A DNA stretch of 64,000 bases from Centropus unirufus (GCA_013397695.1 VYZI01000237.1:412169-476168); one strand, 5' to 3'. Shown: positions 50,126 to 64,000, numbered from the stretch's first letter. Numbers and translations: made by a program. The notes: generated by a model from the sequence alone, not told the origin.

Positions 50126-53100
50126 GGAGATTTATTTAGACTTACCTTGGAACTTTCTGTTGGATGGGGATGGAATAGCTTTTAAACAACACTGACTGTT
50201 CTGAGGGACTATTGGTGGCTCCTTGATGATTAGTTCAGATCAGACAGCTAATCTTCAGATGGCTGAAGTCAGGTAAAATAATTTTTTAGACATTAGGAGG
50301 GTCGCTTACACTGTCAGCTACCATTGTTCAATCAGGTGGTCTACCAAAGATCACTCCTTACAATGGGGGTGAAGAACCAGGTGAGGAGGGGCATGGAAGG
50401 TTCCTTCTGGGCAGAAATTGTAGAATGTTTTGGTAAGTCTGTTCCCTTTCTGTATTAATGTTAATTAATGTGGCTCTGTATACAAGTGCAATTTCTGTTC
50501 ACAGCAAACACAAAGGACTGCATCTATCTACCAGGAGATAATCCTGAAACAACCTCAAGACGACAGGTTGGCCCTTTCCCTTGGAGCTCAGATCAATCTT
50601 TTCCTGGAAGTGTATTCTTCACACACTGACCACTGGATGTTCAGGCATTCCTAGGCAGTATGAGATAAAGTCTGGGCTACTGTCCAGGGAATATTAGTGC
50701 TTATCTCCAGATAAGAACTCCTCTGTGGAAGGTTTTTATATTTGGTGGATTTTTTCAGTCATAAAGTAAGACGGAGAGTAAAAAATGTTAACACAATACC
50801 ATTTGTCCAAGTGAAGGTGGAGCAGTCTTAGGAAAACCAGTGAAGGAGGAGAAAGGGACCAGCAGGAAGACTGAAGGTTAATACTATGCCCTTGGAATTC
50901 TCTGCAGAGGAAAGCTGCCAAGGGTTCCCTTTGTAATGCTGTTTTTCTTTCTGGAGGCCTTTTGACTTCACTTAGTTGGTGAATGGAAAGCTGCACACGA
51001 AATAAATAATGTTTGTGAGACCAAATGTCACACAGTATTCTTTTTTTGCAAGGTAGTCTTTCCTTCTCGTTATATTTTCTTTTGGAAACACTCTTTTCAC
51101 TCAATTTCAGATACTCCTACTTTCTTTCCTTTAGATCTATCCTCAAAATCCATGCCAGCACGGTTTGTTCATAATAACTTATCCACTAGAATAGCTCTGA
51201 ATTTTCTTTGTGATATACAGCAGCGAATAGAAAGAACAACCAGCTCCCTTTTCCCCTTGACTTTTCTGTTTAACAACATATAAATTTTTGTAGAGGGTTT
51301 GGTTATTCTTATTTCTCCAGTCCAACACGCTTACTGTTAAATAATATTAACATCAAAACAACAACAGATGAATGAAGAATGCAAAATGCTCATCTGAGAA
51401 AACGTATGTCAACATAGGAGATGACGTTGGATTTACTCAACCCATATCTACTAGCAGGAGGGACATAAACAGATACTCATTATCACCTTCGAAACTCATG
51501 ATCATTTTACCTACACATTATATGCCTGCTTCACTCTGCCCAAAACCCTCATCTACGTCCTCTAAAGACCCATTTAATTCTCATCTCTACCAAGTTAATA
51601 GTGATGTCAGTAGGGTCATGCAGGGACAAATATATTGTCCTCTTTTTCTCCAAGTGTGCCCCCCTTCTCAGAGGTGAAGATGGTTTAAAAGCAGTAAGAA
51701 CTTCATGGTTGGCAGGTGAACACCTCCTGGAAGAGACAGAGGGATTTCTGTTATGTGTTAGTGAGCCATAGCAATGTAGTTCCTCATAAATGCATACGTT
51801 GATGTGAGCTAATGCCTTGCCAGAGCTGTCAGGTTAAGTGGGCTTGTGATTGGCCCATGCGATAGCTCATTCCTTACCATTCTTTATTCATTTACTTTAA
51901 TGGGAATAAAGAAATCGAAACAGGATGGTCTGACAGGATAATAGGCTCGTGATGCTCTGAAAATAAACATCTACCTCCACATTGACATTTATTACCTATA
52001 AACTGCTTGGCTTCTTTTTGGCAGTTTTATTGTTTCAGAAGACCATTATCCTGTCACAGCACTGTATTGCACTGACATTATCTCTTAAGCAAATTTTGGT
52101 ACTGAATTTACAGTTCTGTAGGTATCTCTAGCTTTATGCTGCTGAAGGCTTAAAGCATGGCAGGGCAGGTCTTTGAATACACAGGACTACATCAAGATTC
52201 ATGGGTTCAACAGCTCAGGCACCTGGTAAAGAAGAGCATGTACTGGTGAGAAAAGTCCTGGCAATTGAAAAGGCAGGAGGCCTATTTAAGAAAATCATAG
52301 AATAATAGACCAATTCTATTGAGCCCCTGATGACTGAACCATCGATGGATGATAGAATCATTTCTAATTCCTCCTTTGCACTGGAGCAGGGCACCCTCCC
52401 TTTGCACTGGAGGGTGTGGAAGAAAGTAATTTAGCTTTAGGCCACCAATCCCTTCTTTCTTCTAAATTTTTTGGCATGACAGCCACATTAACAAGTCCCA
52501 CAGATCAATACCTGTCAAAAAACATCAGATGAAAATCACGTGGGTATTTAACAAAAAATGTAAACCATAATATCTTCTCATATCTTGTTGGTGAGCATAA
52601 GTGTAACAAATAATGAATTTGATTTGTAATCAATTTGTCTTGTAATGGCAAAAGAAGAGCAGGAGGATATAAGATAGAAAGCAAACTCAGAGAAAAGAAC
52701 ATCACTTCTTGAAATATGTGTTGGAGAAAGGAAGAAAGAGTGTGAAATATATTTTTTCCTTACATCTAAAAATTAGCTTAATAAACTACTGTTAAAATGA
52801 AAGGGAATTAAAGAGAAAGGTAAATAGATGTATTTTATTTTTAAAAGTAAGAAAACAGTCAAATGTTTTGATGTTATTGGAGGCCGCAACTACTTTTCTT
52901 AGATTCAGTGTGTTTGAATGGTAGGAACAATTTAACCCGAAAAGCATACAGAAAAAGGAAGATATTCTGCAGCTAATACCAAAGCTGGTCAACATTTTTT
53001 GACTGGGAACAGTTTTTCTTTTGGAATATGTGGCTTTGTTAAAATGAACATTTAATCAAATTGAATCAGTGCTAATACAGATTGTCACAGGAATCCATTT

Positions 53101-56100
53101 CAGTGAAGAAGCTAATCCTTTACTGAAAATTGCATTCACTTGAAGAACTTACATAGCTTCAAAACTGCTGAGAAAAATAAAAATTTCCCCTACAGAATGA
53201 AACTTTATCCAAAGACAGTCATCTCACCTTCTTCCTAAGAATAAAGGAACCTAAACAGCCTCTAAAGTCTGCAGCAGCACTTGCAGAAGTTAATAACTCT
53301 GATGAAGAATGTGGCTGAGCATGTAGACTCCGCACACCTCTGAGATTAAGATTATGGTTTCAATGTCATTGAAAGCCCTCTCTGAAACACCAAGGAAAGC
53401 ATACTTTACATATATTTAATCATAATTAGGATGCTATCAGAAAACTACATGCTAAGGCTTGATTTTAATAATCAGAATCGATACCATTACTGGTTCACAG
53501 AATAAAATAGGCTTACAGGAGATACCTCAGCCAGATATCTCAGTCAGAGATACAGGCTGACTCTGTGGACCATGCACACAGGTCATTGCAGGAGCAAGAA
53601 GCAAGAAATGCTGGGGAACAGATATTTATTGAGCTTGGACAAGAGAGAGAATTTTTCATGTCTTCTCATTGTAGGTGTCATAGGTTTTGCAAATATTTGT
53701 ATGTAGCACTTGTAGTGTCTGTAACTGAGTTGCAAACATGAGGTTCCACACTGAGATTTCCACATTTGGAAAGTGTTTTCCCAAATGTTTTCATCCTAAA
53801 CCAGGATGCAAATTTTAAACAAATCACATAAATAAAAATATAAATAAAAAATATAATTTCATTGAAAAATGTGAAATTTAAATTACTTCCGGCCTTTTTT
53901 TTTTCAATTAAACTTTTCTGAGCTGTAAATTTCATTTCTCATTCCATGCAAAGGACCATGTGCCACTACACCTCTGTCTTCATTCAGGATTTTTAAATTT
54001 TATTTTAACGTTATAAAAAAATAATTTATGCTGGCAAGGAACTTGAATCTTATATGTGTATTATATAGGCAAATTTCACCCAAAAGAGACTCAGTCCCCA
54101 TATACAGCCATCTTAATGCATTTTCAGGTTAAAATATTGAGGAATAATGATAACATATGTATGCCAATTAATTAAAAAATTCATATTAAAATTGTTTTAA
54201 TGAGGTATAAGCAAGGACAGACTTTCTTAGCATCTTGTGTCCATTTAATGTGCTGATCCTGATGTGCTGTGCCTGCATAAGGAACTTCAACAGCAACGGT
54301 TTTGTGCCTCTAATAGGGCCAATTATCTGGTCGGTTGTTACACTCTGGATGGATGTGTGGTTGTCTTTCCAGAACCCTTCAAAGGATAAGACCTGAATGA
54401 CTGAAGCTGAAAAGTGTGCTCTCCTTCTGTTGATGTGTCATACTGAAGGAGGACAATGTCCTGTAGCACCTTCTGCAGGCAGACCAGAGCTCAGTCAGTG
54501 CCCACACTCCAAGCTAACAAGAAGTTGCACCGTCATGATCAGCGAGAAGCCAGTTCTGATGTTATACGGAGAAAAAAAGATAGAATTCAAAGTCAGCACC
54601 ATGCTGCCATTATTAATAGCTTCAAGCCATTGCAGATTGTGGGTTGAATGAACCCATATCAGCTTGCAAAAGGCCATAAAATCAACCACAAAACTAGCCG
54701 ATTAAAAGCAGATTAATCAGGTATATCTCTGATCCAATGTATTTAAAGTAAAGCGCCTAGCAACTCCAGTGATATTTGGATTAATCTCTAAAGAGCGTAT
54801 TACTTTTCTAATGACGGTTACTAAGAGTATTTCAGCTGAGCAACTTAGAACCTAATATTTGGAATATCATGGACTATTTAAGGCAGATGAGCCCTGACAG
54901 ATTAAAATGTGAGTTCTATTCTGATACAAAAAGTCTCCATAAGCTTGACAAATCCAGACATCATATTTAATTGTACTCTGTCTGCTTTCCCCTGAAGCAC
55001 TGATCTCTTTTTGTGATTTGAACACAGTGTCCTCTTCTTCAGAAATGTGTCTGAAAATTAAACTTTGCAGTCTGAACTAAAGGCAAATAAAGTCATCAGA
55101 AAAGTTTGGATTGTGTTCTTCGGGTTGAGTGAAGACATCAGCGAATAATGTTGCTCTAAGTTTCTAGGTTTTCTTTTCTTTTATCTATCATCTTTAGAAA
55201 AATGTGGGTGCAAACAAGCTTTGTGGCAGAAATTTTACTTGGGAAAAAATTAGCTAGAGAAAAACAGAAAATATTTGCAAAAGTATAGTCACAAACTTGT
55301 AAATGTCCAAGTTCCCTTAAGAAGTTATTCTTACCATGTGGAGGAGTGTATCCATCTCACCTAATTGTATCAACCTAGGGCATATACAAAGTCCACTCTG
55401 TATAACATCATCATAGCTCCTGTCCAAGACATAAAAGTATATGCCACATTCATTTTTGCAAATCCAATGTTATATAAAAAAGCCATTTACTTACAAACAG
55501 TGAGCAGAATAAAGCATCACACAGAAAAATATAATACTAAAAAAATTTTGTCCTGACATTGATTTGTTTGATCAAGAACTAAAAATCAGAGAAAACCAAC
55601 TGAAAACCAGTGTAACAATGGGGAAAATAAGAAACAGATATTGAAATTAAACCTGTGTTTGAGAAATAACCAACCTGTGAAAAATATGCAAGCTTTGTGA
55701 ATATCAAAACCCAAAGCAAAGCCACAAGGAGGCATACAACTTGAGTGTTTTGATCCACAAAAACAAAAGATATTTGGTAAAACTCCCAGGAGAAATGAGC
55801 CTGCCAAACTTTATTTATTTTGAGGCCCTTCACAGTAAGGAGGTAGAAAGGCCCTGCTTCTACAAACCGCCCTCTGAAACCCTGCTTAATGTTCTCATCC
55901 TATCATTCCCCCCACTGGGCACTTTGAAATCTCCTCCTAGGTCCCTTCGTTCACTCTATCTTTGAAACCCCAAATTCTCACCCAGTCCTTAACCTCAGAC
56001 CTCAGAAAAAAATTCTGGCCACTTCGAGCCTTCCCTGTCATCCCTAGGACCACCTTCCCACCACCAAGAAGTCCAGGGCCACTCAATTGTTACTTTGAAC

Positions 56101-56143
56101 CATCCTCTAAAAAGCCTTTTAGCTGCCTCATCTAGCCACATTT
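50126..56143. other. Intergenic stretch, mostly unassigned
   Basis: No gene is recognised. About 52290-52400 has CATAGAATAATAGA-like words and a CCTTTGCACTGGAG direct repeat, but no clear CR1. About 54650-54860 has two GATTAATC sites in otherwise unique-looking DNA. Confidence 0.55.
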
Positions 56144-56163
56144 TTTTGTGTGTGTGTGTGTGT
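56144..56163 (+). repeat. (GT)n microsatellite
   Basis: A short GT dinucleotide run preceded by a T run, directly beside a CR1 copy. Confidence 0.9.
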
Positions 56164-56194
56164 CCTCAAACTGGTCTCATTAGTCTGTGAAACA

Positions 56195-56339
56195 AGGAAT
56201 GTCCCTTCCCTGGAAGTGTACAAGGCCAGGCTGGGTGGGGCTTTGAGCAGCCTGGTCCAGTGGGAGGTGTTCCTGCCCATGGCAGGGGGTTGGTGCTGGA
56301 TGGGCTTTGAGGTCCATTCAAATCCGAACCATTCTATGG
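56195..56339 (+). mobile_element. CR1 LINE 3' end, short copy
   Basis: CCCTGGAAGTGTACAAGGCC, GGCTTTGAGCAGCCTGGTCC, GGTGTTCCTGCCCATGGCAG and finally CCGAACCATTCTATGG are the avian CR1 3' end in plus orientation. Divergence is low and the copy is strongly 5'-truncated. The octamer tail is short or lost. Confidence 0.92.
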
Positions 56340-59300
56340 AAATCGCTTTTGCTGTCAAAGGGAAGGACTTGAGGGTGCTGCAGGGCTGAGGACTGGAAGA
56401 CATAAAGAGTGATGAGAGAAGGGCTTGGAAGAAGATTCTTGCAGTCACCTTAAAATGAAGACAATTCAGGAATAAGAGGAATATACAAAAAAACATGAAT
56501 CTACTTACAAGGAATTAATTGTTGAATAATGCAAAGCAATAACTGTGTGAATTAATTCTCCACTAAAATTAGTTACACAATGAAGCAGTTATTGTAGCAT
56601 GAAAATCCAGTGATCAACAAATATGAAGAGTGTAGGCAAAGAATAGGAACTTGCAAAAATGTATTTCCAATTCAGTTACTGCACTGTGACTATCTGAGCC
56701 ATACTCTCAATGTAGATGAACTTGGCATGAAACTTTTGGGATTTTTTTCCTTTTCATTTCCTTGAGATCATTTCATAACACCATTGTAGGAACACAACGG
56801 GATTTTTTTTAGGTTTTTTTTTTTTGGGAGGGGGGGAGGATGGAGGGGTAGGATACTGCAGTTTGAAAACTAACAGTTTCAAATAAATGTCAGCATTTGT
56901 AGTAAAAAACTGTTCTCCAAATAGTGGGAAAACTTTCAAACAGGTCTCTAGAACCTTTATTGAAGAAGTCTACAATTCACTGAAAAACTACCACCCATTT
57001 CTTCTGTGGTGTAAATGTATGAGGAGACAAAGCAATGAATTAGAGGTAATGGACAAAAGAACAGGAAAACAATGAATAGCAAGCCTATGGTTGCAAGCCT
57101 AGGATGGATGACAGCTACAGCTCAGAAACAGGCATTATGAAAGATACAATCCAAAAGTCTGTTCCGGCCACTGAAATACTTTGCCACATCACTATAAGCC
57201 AAGGAAGGGAAAAGTCCTATTACTCTGCTAGTGTGGTTTCAAATCATTGCACTGAATGCCTCTCACAGTGCTCAGCTTCAGCTATTTCGGTGCACCAAAG
57301 CTGCCTCTAGATCTTGTTTGTCCCTCTCATTCAGAAAAGCCTCTATCAAACAACCTACACTCCCCATGGAGGCACCTACCACCTTGAGGAGATGTGAACT
57401 TAATTCTGTTCCACAGCATCTATGGGATCCCTAATGATATCAGTGGAGTGGAAATGGCAGCAATTGGAAACAGAATGTAACCAATTAACTTCATGATTTC
57501 AATCCACAATTTGAATAATGTAAGAAAAAACAAACAAAAACAGAACAAAAAAAACCAACAAACCCAAGCACCTCTGTGTTTTTCTTCACTGCAGGGCATC
57601 TTTTCAGATTTTATTGGAGATTTATGTTACTGACTGAAGGGAAGAAAAAATACCTAGGGGAAGGATGCATCTTGTACATGGACATCAGCCGAAAAACTGT
57701 AATGTCTTCCCTGAAAAAAGTCACTAACCAGTGAAGAAATTCATCGGGATTTCATCTCTTGCCTTCCATCTGATACAGAGCTCTAATTGGAAAGTAATGT
57801 TTAAGCTTTTGAATGTGACCTTGTATGTTGATTAGGTTACTCCCCCAGCAGTTAAATCTCATCATTTATCCCAGCCATTTACAGAGAACACTCTGCATAA
57901 TGTGGAACATCCAGGTGTTTAAGGGAATGCAGCTGCCTGAGGGGTAACTGGGAAAAATCTAGGCATTGCAATTCTGGTCCATGAGCAAGCAGTAGTCAGA
58001 GAATCTCAACGAGGATGGGGGTTTTTTTGTGTTATCTGAAGGGAAAACCATAGCTCTCATGGAAGAGAACGACAGCACATAACATTGCATGGCATGTACC
58101 CTGTGCAATTTATACTTGAATACAGAACAGTTTTCCCTCCATGAACAGGAACACGGGAAGTCTATTGGTAAGTCAACAAAAAAGTTGTTGAAGGTATGCT
58201 TTGCAATTAACTAGATACAGAACAATACCTGATATAGGACTTACCTGGGTAAGAAAGACTATAAGTTATGATTTTTATATATATGCTCATAGCGTATCCT
58301 CTTTAGTGCATAGGTAAGTGTATATATAATTATAGCAATTAGGTAGCTATAATAATATGTTATACTGTGCATATTCTATATTTAACGTTATACATACATA
58401 TATAAACTAGGTGCTGTGGCACGGCTGGGTCTGCCCCCTTAATTCCTGATGTTTGCATGAATTACCTTCATTTCACAGAGGAAGAGCTTTGGTAGGTTTT
58501 ATATGCAGCATGGTGGCTATGACAAGCACTTGGGAGCGTTACTTTAGACTTAAGCTCAGGGGTGTGATAAACTGCATAATCAAACATCGACTCCTCACGT
58601 TGAATGTGATCTCTCAGTTAAATAACTCAGACCAGATCACCGCATGCAAGGAAAACTACAAAGAGCTTGTTGATAGGTGTCTCCTTTTTTAGAATCTTCT
58701 CTCTGAGAGTTGTGACAAACCCAGATCCTGCCTCAAGCGCATTTCTTGTGTGAGCTAAAGCTGGAAAACTAATTGCTCAGAAACTACTAGTTGTGAACAG
58801 CTTTGTTCATAGATGAGAAACAACATGGTGAAGTCCATTGGTACAAGGGAAGCATCAACTAAAACTTTTCCAAGTCCAGGACAGCAATTCTTCAAGAGCA
58901 GAGAAGGCTGTGGTTGTGTTTGATGGGACAAGCTCTGAATGGGTGCAAACACCCTTCCAGAGGCCACCTGAGAAAAGCCAGCACCCCATGTGTCACCGAC
59001 TGACAGCCAGGACAACTCTACTTTATGCAGGTAAAAGAAATTTTTCTCATGCATCACGAGCTGCTCAGGTAAGGCTGTTATAAAACAGTGCTCCTGTTTT
59101 ATTAGCTACCTGAGATAACGTTAAAAGTAACCTGAGGTGGGACAGAAGTTGGGCCAAGCTCCAACACAACGTCAGCTCCATTTTGCCTGAGAATCCATGA
59201 CTGTGCTCCCAGCGTTTGGTAACTCAGAGTTTAATTAAAAAAAGTCTTGGAAAAATATTATGTATGCTTCCCCCCACCCTCATGATTCCTACTTCAAATC

Positions 59301-60944
59301 AGTGCCCCTAATTAAGCCTTTTTAAACCTGAGCAATAAGACTGAATGCAGATGAAGTGGTGGTGTACAGGATGCTGGGAACGGAAAAGATAACTCAAAGG
59401 AGGAACCTCTTCCCATCACAAGACTGGGATTCTACACCACACCAGGCTGTAAAATTTGTAAATATGCCAAAGGAAATCTTACTGCTATGAATCTATCATT
59501 ATCCTCACTTCTTAGCTCAGTCCATGTGCATTAAAGTGGAGCCATGGTCTGGTGTTTAGCTCTATTGAAACTGCTGTGTGGAAGGTAGGATTTATCCAGT
59601 CTGACTTTGGCTATCACATGACGGATGTCTGGTCTAAAATGCTTATGGACAGAAGGGAGTGATGGGTATCTCCTGCTGTGAATTGATCCCATCAAAAGGC
59701 AGGTGCCACAAGAAGTTTGATAAATCCATCCCCTAGAGGTAAGCTAAATGTAGTAGAAAGTGAGACAATCACCTTATACTATCTGGCTAACTGTTGGACA
59801 GCAGTTTTGTAAACTGAGTTCTGTCCTATGAGCATATACTCTGGGATCTGGGTGAAGTGAAAATTCTCACATTCTTGTAACAAAGCATTAAATGAGGAAA
59901 CTGAAAATTAACAAAGCAAAAAACATGGATAATTTGCTATGCATAATAAGAACATTTTTCTGTGGAGTTAGTTTTACTATTCCTAGAGGTTTGCTTTGTT
60001 CAGGAGCCAATTTCTGTCATCTCATGCTGGGTTCTTGAGTGTGGGTTGGTATCACAATCATCCTCAAATTCTCTACCTGTAGATCCATAAATAAGCTTTT
60101 AAAGGTTAATTTTTCACCATTTCAGTCTGCCAGGAATGACTTTGAAGTGATGCAAGGATTTCTTTTCAAGCACAGTCCCAGTTCATGGTCATCTTCAAGT
60201 ACATGGAAAATTCAGCAATATGAAGTGAATATAGACACATTACATTGGACTTCAGTACATGTAGACTTGTTTCTAAAACACAGCCTCCAGGCTATTTAGG
60301 CTGGCCTGTACTGACCCTTAGCAGCTATTTTGGCAGCTCAGCTGATAGGGCTGATGACCCCCTCATCTATCCATTTTCCATGTCAGCAATCAGGTTTTAA
60401 TAGATAAAAATAGCGGACTTTATTTCCTTATGATTTCCCCTTTTTAGGGGAGCTAGGTTTCTTCCCTCCAGATTTTATATGTCAGACTGTTATGCCACTA
60501 CTTTAGACTGACCAACTACATGCAAAAATCTTCAAGGCATATCCAGAGATTGTTCTTCTTGAGACACAGTGAATAAAACAGGTTCAGTTCCAGGGAACAC
60601 CCCTCTCTCCACTGTCAGTCAGTGTACAGTAACAATCTCAAATGGTATTATGGTATAGATTCACATTAATTTCAGCTGCCCACAGGCATGTTTTGATATG
60701 ATCCAGGGACTAAACACAGCTCCTTGCACATCGGGCTTTAGAACGTTTAGAGATTCATCAGAGCATCTGAAGAACACACCTGGCTTTGGCGGCCCCACCT
60801 GGAGGGGTCCAAATGGATAGGGTTCTCACTCAGTTGTCCCTGCCTGAGTGGCTCTGGTGTGGGATCACAACAATACAACCCTGAAGAGCAGAGAGGCTGC
60901 AGGTTATTTCTACCAACACAGCTCTGTTTTGCAGAGAACTGATT
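56340..60944. other. Intergenic stretch, mostly unassigned
   Basis: No gene or clear transposon is recognised. AT-rich low-complexity DNA lies at about 58270-58410, and an A-rich run with AAACAAACAAAAACAG at about 57520-57560. Confidence 0.55.
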
Positions 60945-61002
60945 TTATATATACATACACATATACATATATACACACATATACTTATGTGTATATATAT
61001 AC
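60945..61002 (+). repeat. Mixed (TA)n/(CA)n microsatellite
   Basis: TATATACATACACATATAC-like alternating purine-pyrimidine sequence of nearly 60 bases, ending GTGTATATATATAC. Confidence 0.92.
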
Positions 61003-63451
61003 AGCTGGCCACTAGGTTGCAGCTGAAGCTAAAATCACAGATGGCATCTGCTAGGGCAACCTGTGTAGATTGTTGTTGCTACTAAGTTATGTCCTTTAGA
61101 CTATGCTCTTGCAATTCAGCAAGTAATGATAAATATTGCACTGACAGCCACCATTACTTCACTTATTTATTTATGTAAAATTCATGTAAACATGTCCAAG
61201 CAGCACAGCATTCCGTGCCAACCATTATTAGAAGGCATTAGTTTCATTTTGTAGAATAACCAAGCTGGAATAAAGTAAATGATTGGTTCAGTAAAGATGA
61301 GAGGTAAACACTGAACCCATTTAAAATGTATGTCTTGAAGTCTTATAGAGAAGAATGACTCTAAATGTTTTCAGATTTACCTTTATTTGAAGGTCATTAT
61401 CTTCAAGGTAGGGATGGCTCTCACAAGATTACTCTGATGTTTGGCTAGAATTGAACTGGCTCTTTTAAAGCATTTTTTATAAAGCTGTTCACTTTTAGGA
61501 ATCGTTTGAGTAATTTGGTTTAAACATAGTAGCTTTTTCAAAAAAATCTTCCTGTAGTCTCTACAGCTAACTGTACCAATGTAAAAGAAAAGGTGATTCC
61601 CTCTTCAAAGTTCCTTAAGCAGGTAATTTCTAACAGGCGAGCTAAAAAGGCAGTCATAAAGAAAGTAATGATGTTTCAGGTAGTGGTTTGTAGCACCCAA
61701 CTAATCTGAATGCTATCAAGGTATTGTAGAAATCACAGAAAGGAAGAGGATCAAGTAAAAATATAAAGAAGGCATGACCTTGCAAATCATTGGCAGATGC
61801 TGTTTGGCTATATTGATACAGTTCCTTTGCTAATTAGAAGATGGTCTCCATAGCGTTATACTGTAAACACAATCATATTAAAGAATCAGCTAAACTTTTT
61901 CCATAGACTTTTATCACAGTGGACCAGCTGAGACTTATGCTTTTTGCTGACTATCAGACATGCAGGCCAATTGCCCTTATTCTTTTTACTTTTGCTTTTG
62001 ACTTTGATGAAGATAGGATCATTCTATTCAAGTCAACACCATTAACAAGGTAAAAAACTACTTCTATCCAAGATCACCTCTTAACCAGTCTTTATTTACA
62101 GTCAGTGCCACAATACCAGCCCAGAATTTGGTCATATTATTTATGTTAATGGTTTCTCACAGTCTTCCCAGTAATAATCAGTAAACTCATTGACTTGTAG
62201 CAAATTGGTATTCTGGGTTCTTATTCATATTCAGACTAATATTAAACTGAAGGTTGCTTCAGGAGACTCACCCCAAGCAACTGGGATGAAACGAGGACAA
62301 AAAATAAAGCTGTAAATTGGCGGCAGCATGTTTGAAGTAGAGGCTTGAAAGCAGACCTCTCATTGTTAAATGAAAAAGAATGAGTTAAAGTATGACAGCT
62401 AACTGAAACCCTGACAAAGAGAAATTTCTTATATTTATTGCAACAGAAAAGACAGAGCATTATTAAAGAAATATACCAAAATAAATTATATGATCAAATC
62501 CATGTGATAAGAAAGTAATTTTTGTAACAAAATTATGGATAAGCATCAACAAGACCCAAATATGCTTATCAAGTCTTGAGATATGAGATGCTCAGAGTCT
62601 GGATACAAGTTAACTGGATGGATGGATTTGAAAATCTGCATCTTTTTTCAGGAAATGTATGTGAGATTTAGAAATGTTTGGATGTAACGTAGAAATCCGT
62701 CTGGGTGAATACCATGACCAAGTGAGAAGCTTGATTGACAAGCATGATGATGTTATTTTTCAGAATGACTGAAAAGGAGAGAAGGGTAAGTACAGGAAAG
62801 AAGTGCAGATGAGGAATGGTGTTTTAACAACGTTGAGTTTGAACTGATGCATAAATCAAGCTGAATATATATCGACATCTTAATTGGACATAGGAGTGAT
62901 TATAGCTAGAAGTGTTTAATTTTTCTTTATTTTGCATTAATGGAATCTTTTCCAAATGCATCGAAGTTCCTACATTTCCAAAATTGTTTTTGCTTTTCAG
63001 ACCTGCAAAAAAAAAGTATCATAACCAAAGGAAGGTGCATGACATGACTGTGAGGCATCAAGAATGGTTCTAAGAGAATTCACTGGCATTTTTGGAAACT
63101 GAACTGCTTTGAAAATTAAGACCCATGGAAATACCAGCCTCCGTTAGAAATGCAGGCCATGATGTTCTTCCATTGGGCTGCGTTTTGGTATAGGTAATCA
63201 TAGATACCAGGAACGCTTCACTCATACTTTTTCCTGTGGTGGTTTTCCTATGGTGGCATTCATGTGAACGATCTCCAAAGCCTTCTGAGAAACAGGAAAG
63301 CATTTAATTAATTTAGCATTTAATGCTAAATCTCTGGAGAGGAAAATCTAAAGTTCTGGGCTTTTTTGCTTTCATTTATCCATTATAGAATTTCTCCACC
63401 TCCACACACAAAAATAGAGCAGCAGAGGAAAAAATTGCAGACAGTGATGAT
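61003..63451. other. Intergenic stretch, unassigned
   Basis: AT-rich DNA with no recognised gene or repeat. A 77-codon minus-strand open frame at 63070-63303 has protein-like composition but no family I recognise. Confidence 0.5.
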
Positions 63452-63570
63452 TTCATAGGATTTTAAGGATCAGCACTAGTCATCAATTCTAGCCCTTTTA
63501 CTTAAGTGACCCATTTCAGAGGGTGCAAGGAAAATCCTCCCACCAGCCTGCTCAGAAAGCAGCCATCCAC
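63452..63570 (-). mobile_element. Possible ancient CR1-type LINE 3' end
   Basis: TTTCATAGGATTTTAAGGAT, followed by a CATCAATTCTAGCCC block, resembles the reverse-complemented end of old amniote CR1 copies (TCATAG...TTTTAAGG...TCATCTAGTC). The match fades after about 60 bases, so this could be coincidence. Confidence 0.4.
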
Positions 63571-64000
63571 TACAAGATTTGGATTCAGTGTTGTAAGTTC
63601 CAGCATTCACAAAATATGATGAAGATCAGAAAAAAAGAAAAATGTGCTTTTGGCAAAGTCTGTTATATAAAAAGAAACTGTACGAAGCAATCTCTATAGT
63701 CAGCAAAGGAAGAAACTAGGTAAACACTAACTAGAATATTTTATTCATTTGCTCCTATCAGCTGCTGTAAATTCTGACAAAATACAGCACCCATCTTTCC
63801 TCTCTATCTAATCAGAGAGAATACAGACTCTATTTTTCATGTAATGCAACAGAACACACTGCAACTACCAGACAATAAAAGAAGATACCACAATGGTTAT
63901 GCTTTTAAGAGCACACGTATTTGTTGTTGTCACACCAGTTGTGTGGGAGCAAATTGAATATAGCTGAAGGTAATACATAATTCTGAAGTATCACCTAGCA
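63571..64000. other. Right-edge intergenic stretch, unassigned
   Basis: AT-rich DNA with nothing recognised. Confidence 0.55.

Noticed and set aside
52290..52400. CATAGAATAATAGA words suggesting a CR1 3' end
   Set aside because: The characteristic body of the CR1 end does not follow; the match is limited to about 15 bases.

Overview
The window is non-coding-rich vertebrate nuclear DNA, almost certainly from a bird. The evidence is several CR1 LINE copies with the typical avian 3' end, spliced exons with canonical GT/AG borders, vertebrate microsatellites, and very low gene density. I see no prokaryotic, organellar or viral genes.

The only gene I can support is PTCHD4 (patched domain containing 4, also called PTCH53), on the minus strand. 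Its first two coding exons are here. Exon 1 (33412-34011) carries the N-terminus, the first membrane helix and the start of the first extracellular loop. Exon 2 (9003-9483) carries the rest of that loop and the first helices of the patched/sterol-sensing-type membrane block. They are separated by a 23.9-kb intron 1 (9484-33411). Intron 2 starts at 9002 and runs off the left edge, so the remaining coding sequence, more than half of the protein, lies outside the window. A GC-rich, CpG-rich block at about 34290-34900, directly upstream of exon 1, is the probable promoter.

Layout: 1-9002 is intron 2, with two CR1 pieces and a long CAA microsatellite. 9003-9483 is exon 2. 9484-33411 is intron 1, with a TATATACTCT minisatellite, an ancient CR1-superfamily LINE fragment, two MIR-like SINE fragments, a CR1 3' end and an exact 40-bp tandem duplication. 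33412-34011 is exon 1. 34012-34900 holds a CA/GT repeat, a polypyrimidine tract and the CpG island. 34901-64000 is the 5' flank, apparently a gene desert, with further CR1 copies, one of which keeps the endonuclease part of ORF2. It also has simple repeats and some AT-rich, homeodomain-site-rich stretches that could be regulatory.

I found no previously undescribed system. The many short open frames outside PTCHD4 look like chance frames or repeat-derived. The observations most worth a second look concern the choice of PTCHD4 start codon, a 354-codon open frame upstream of its downstream start, the purine-rich tract in its probable leader, and a few candidate regulatory stretches.
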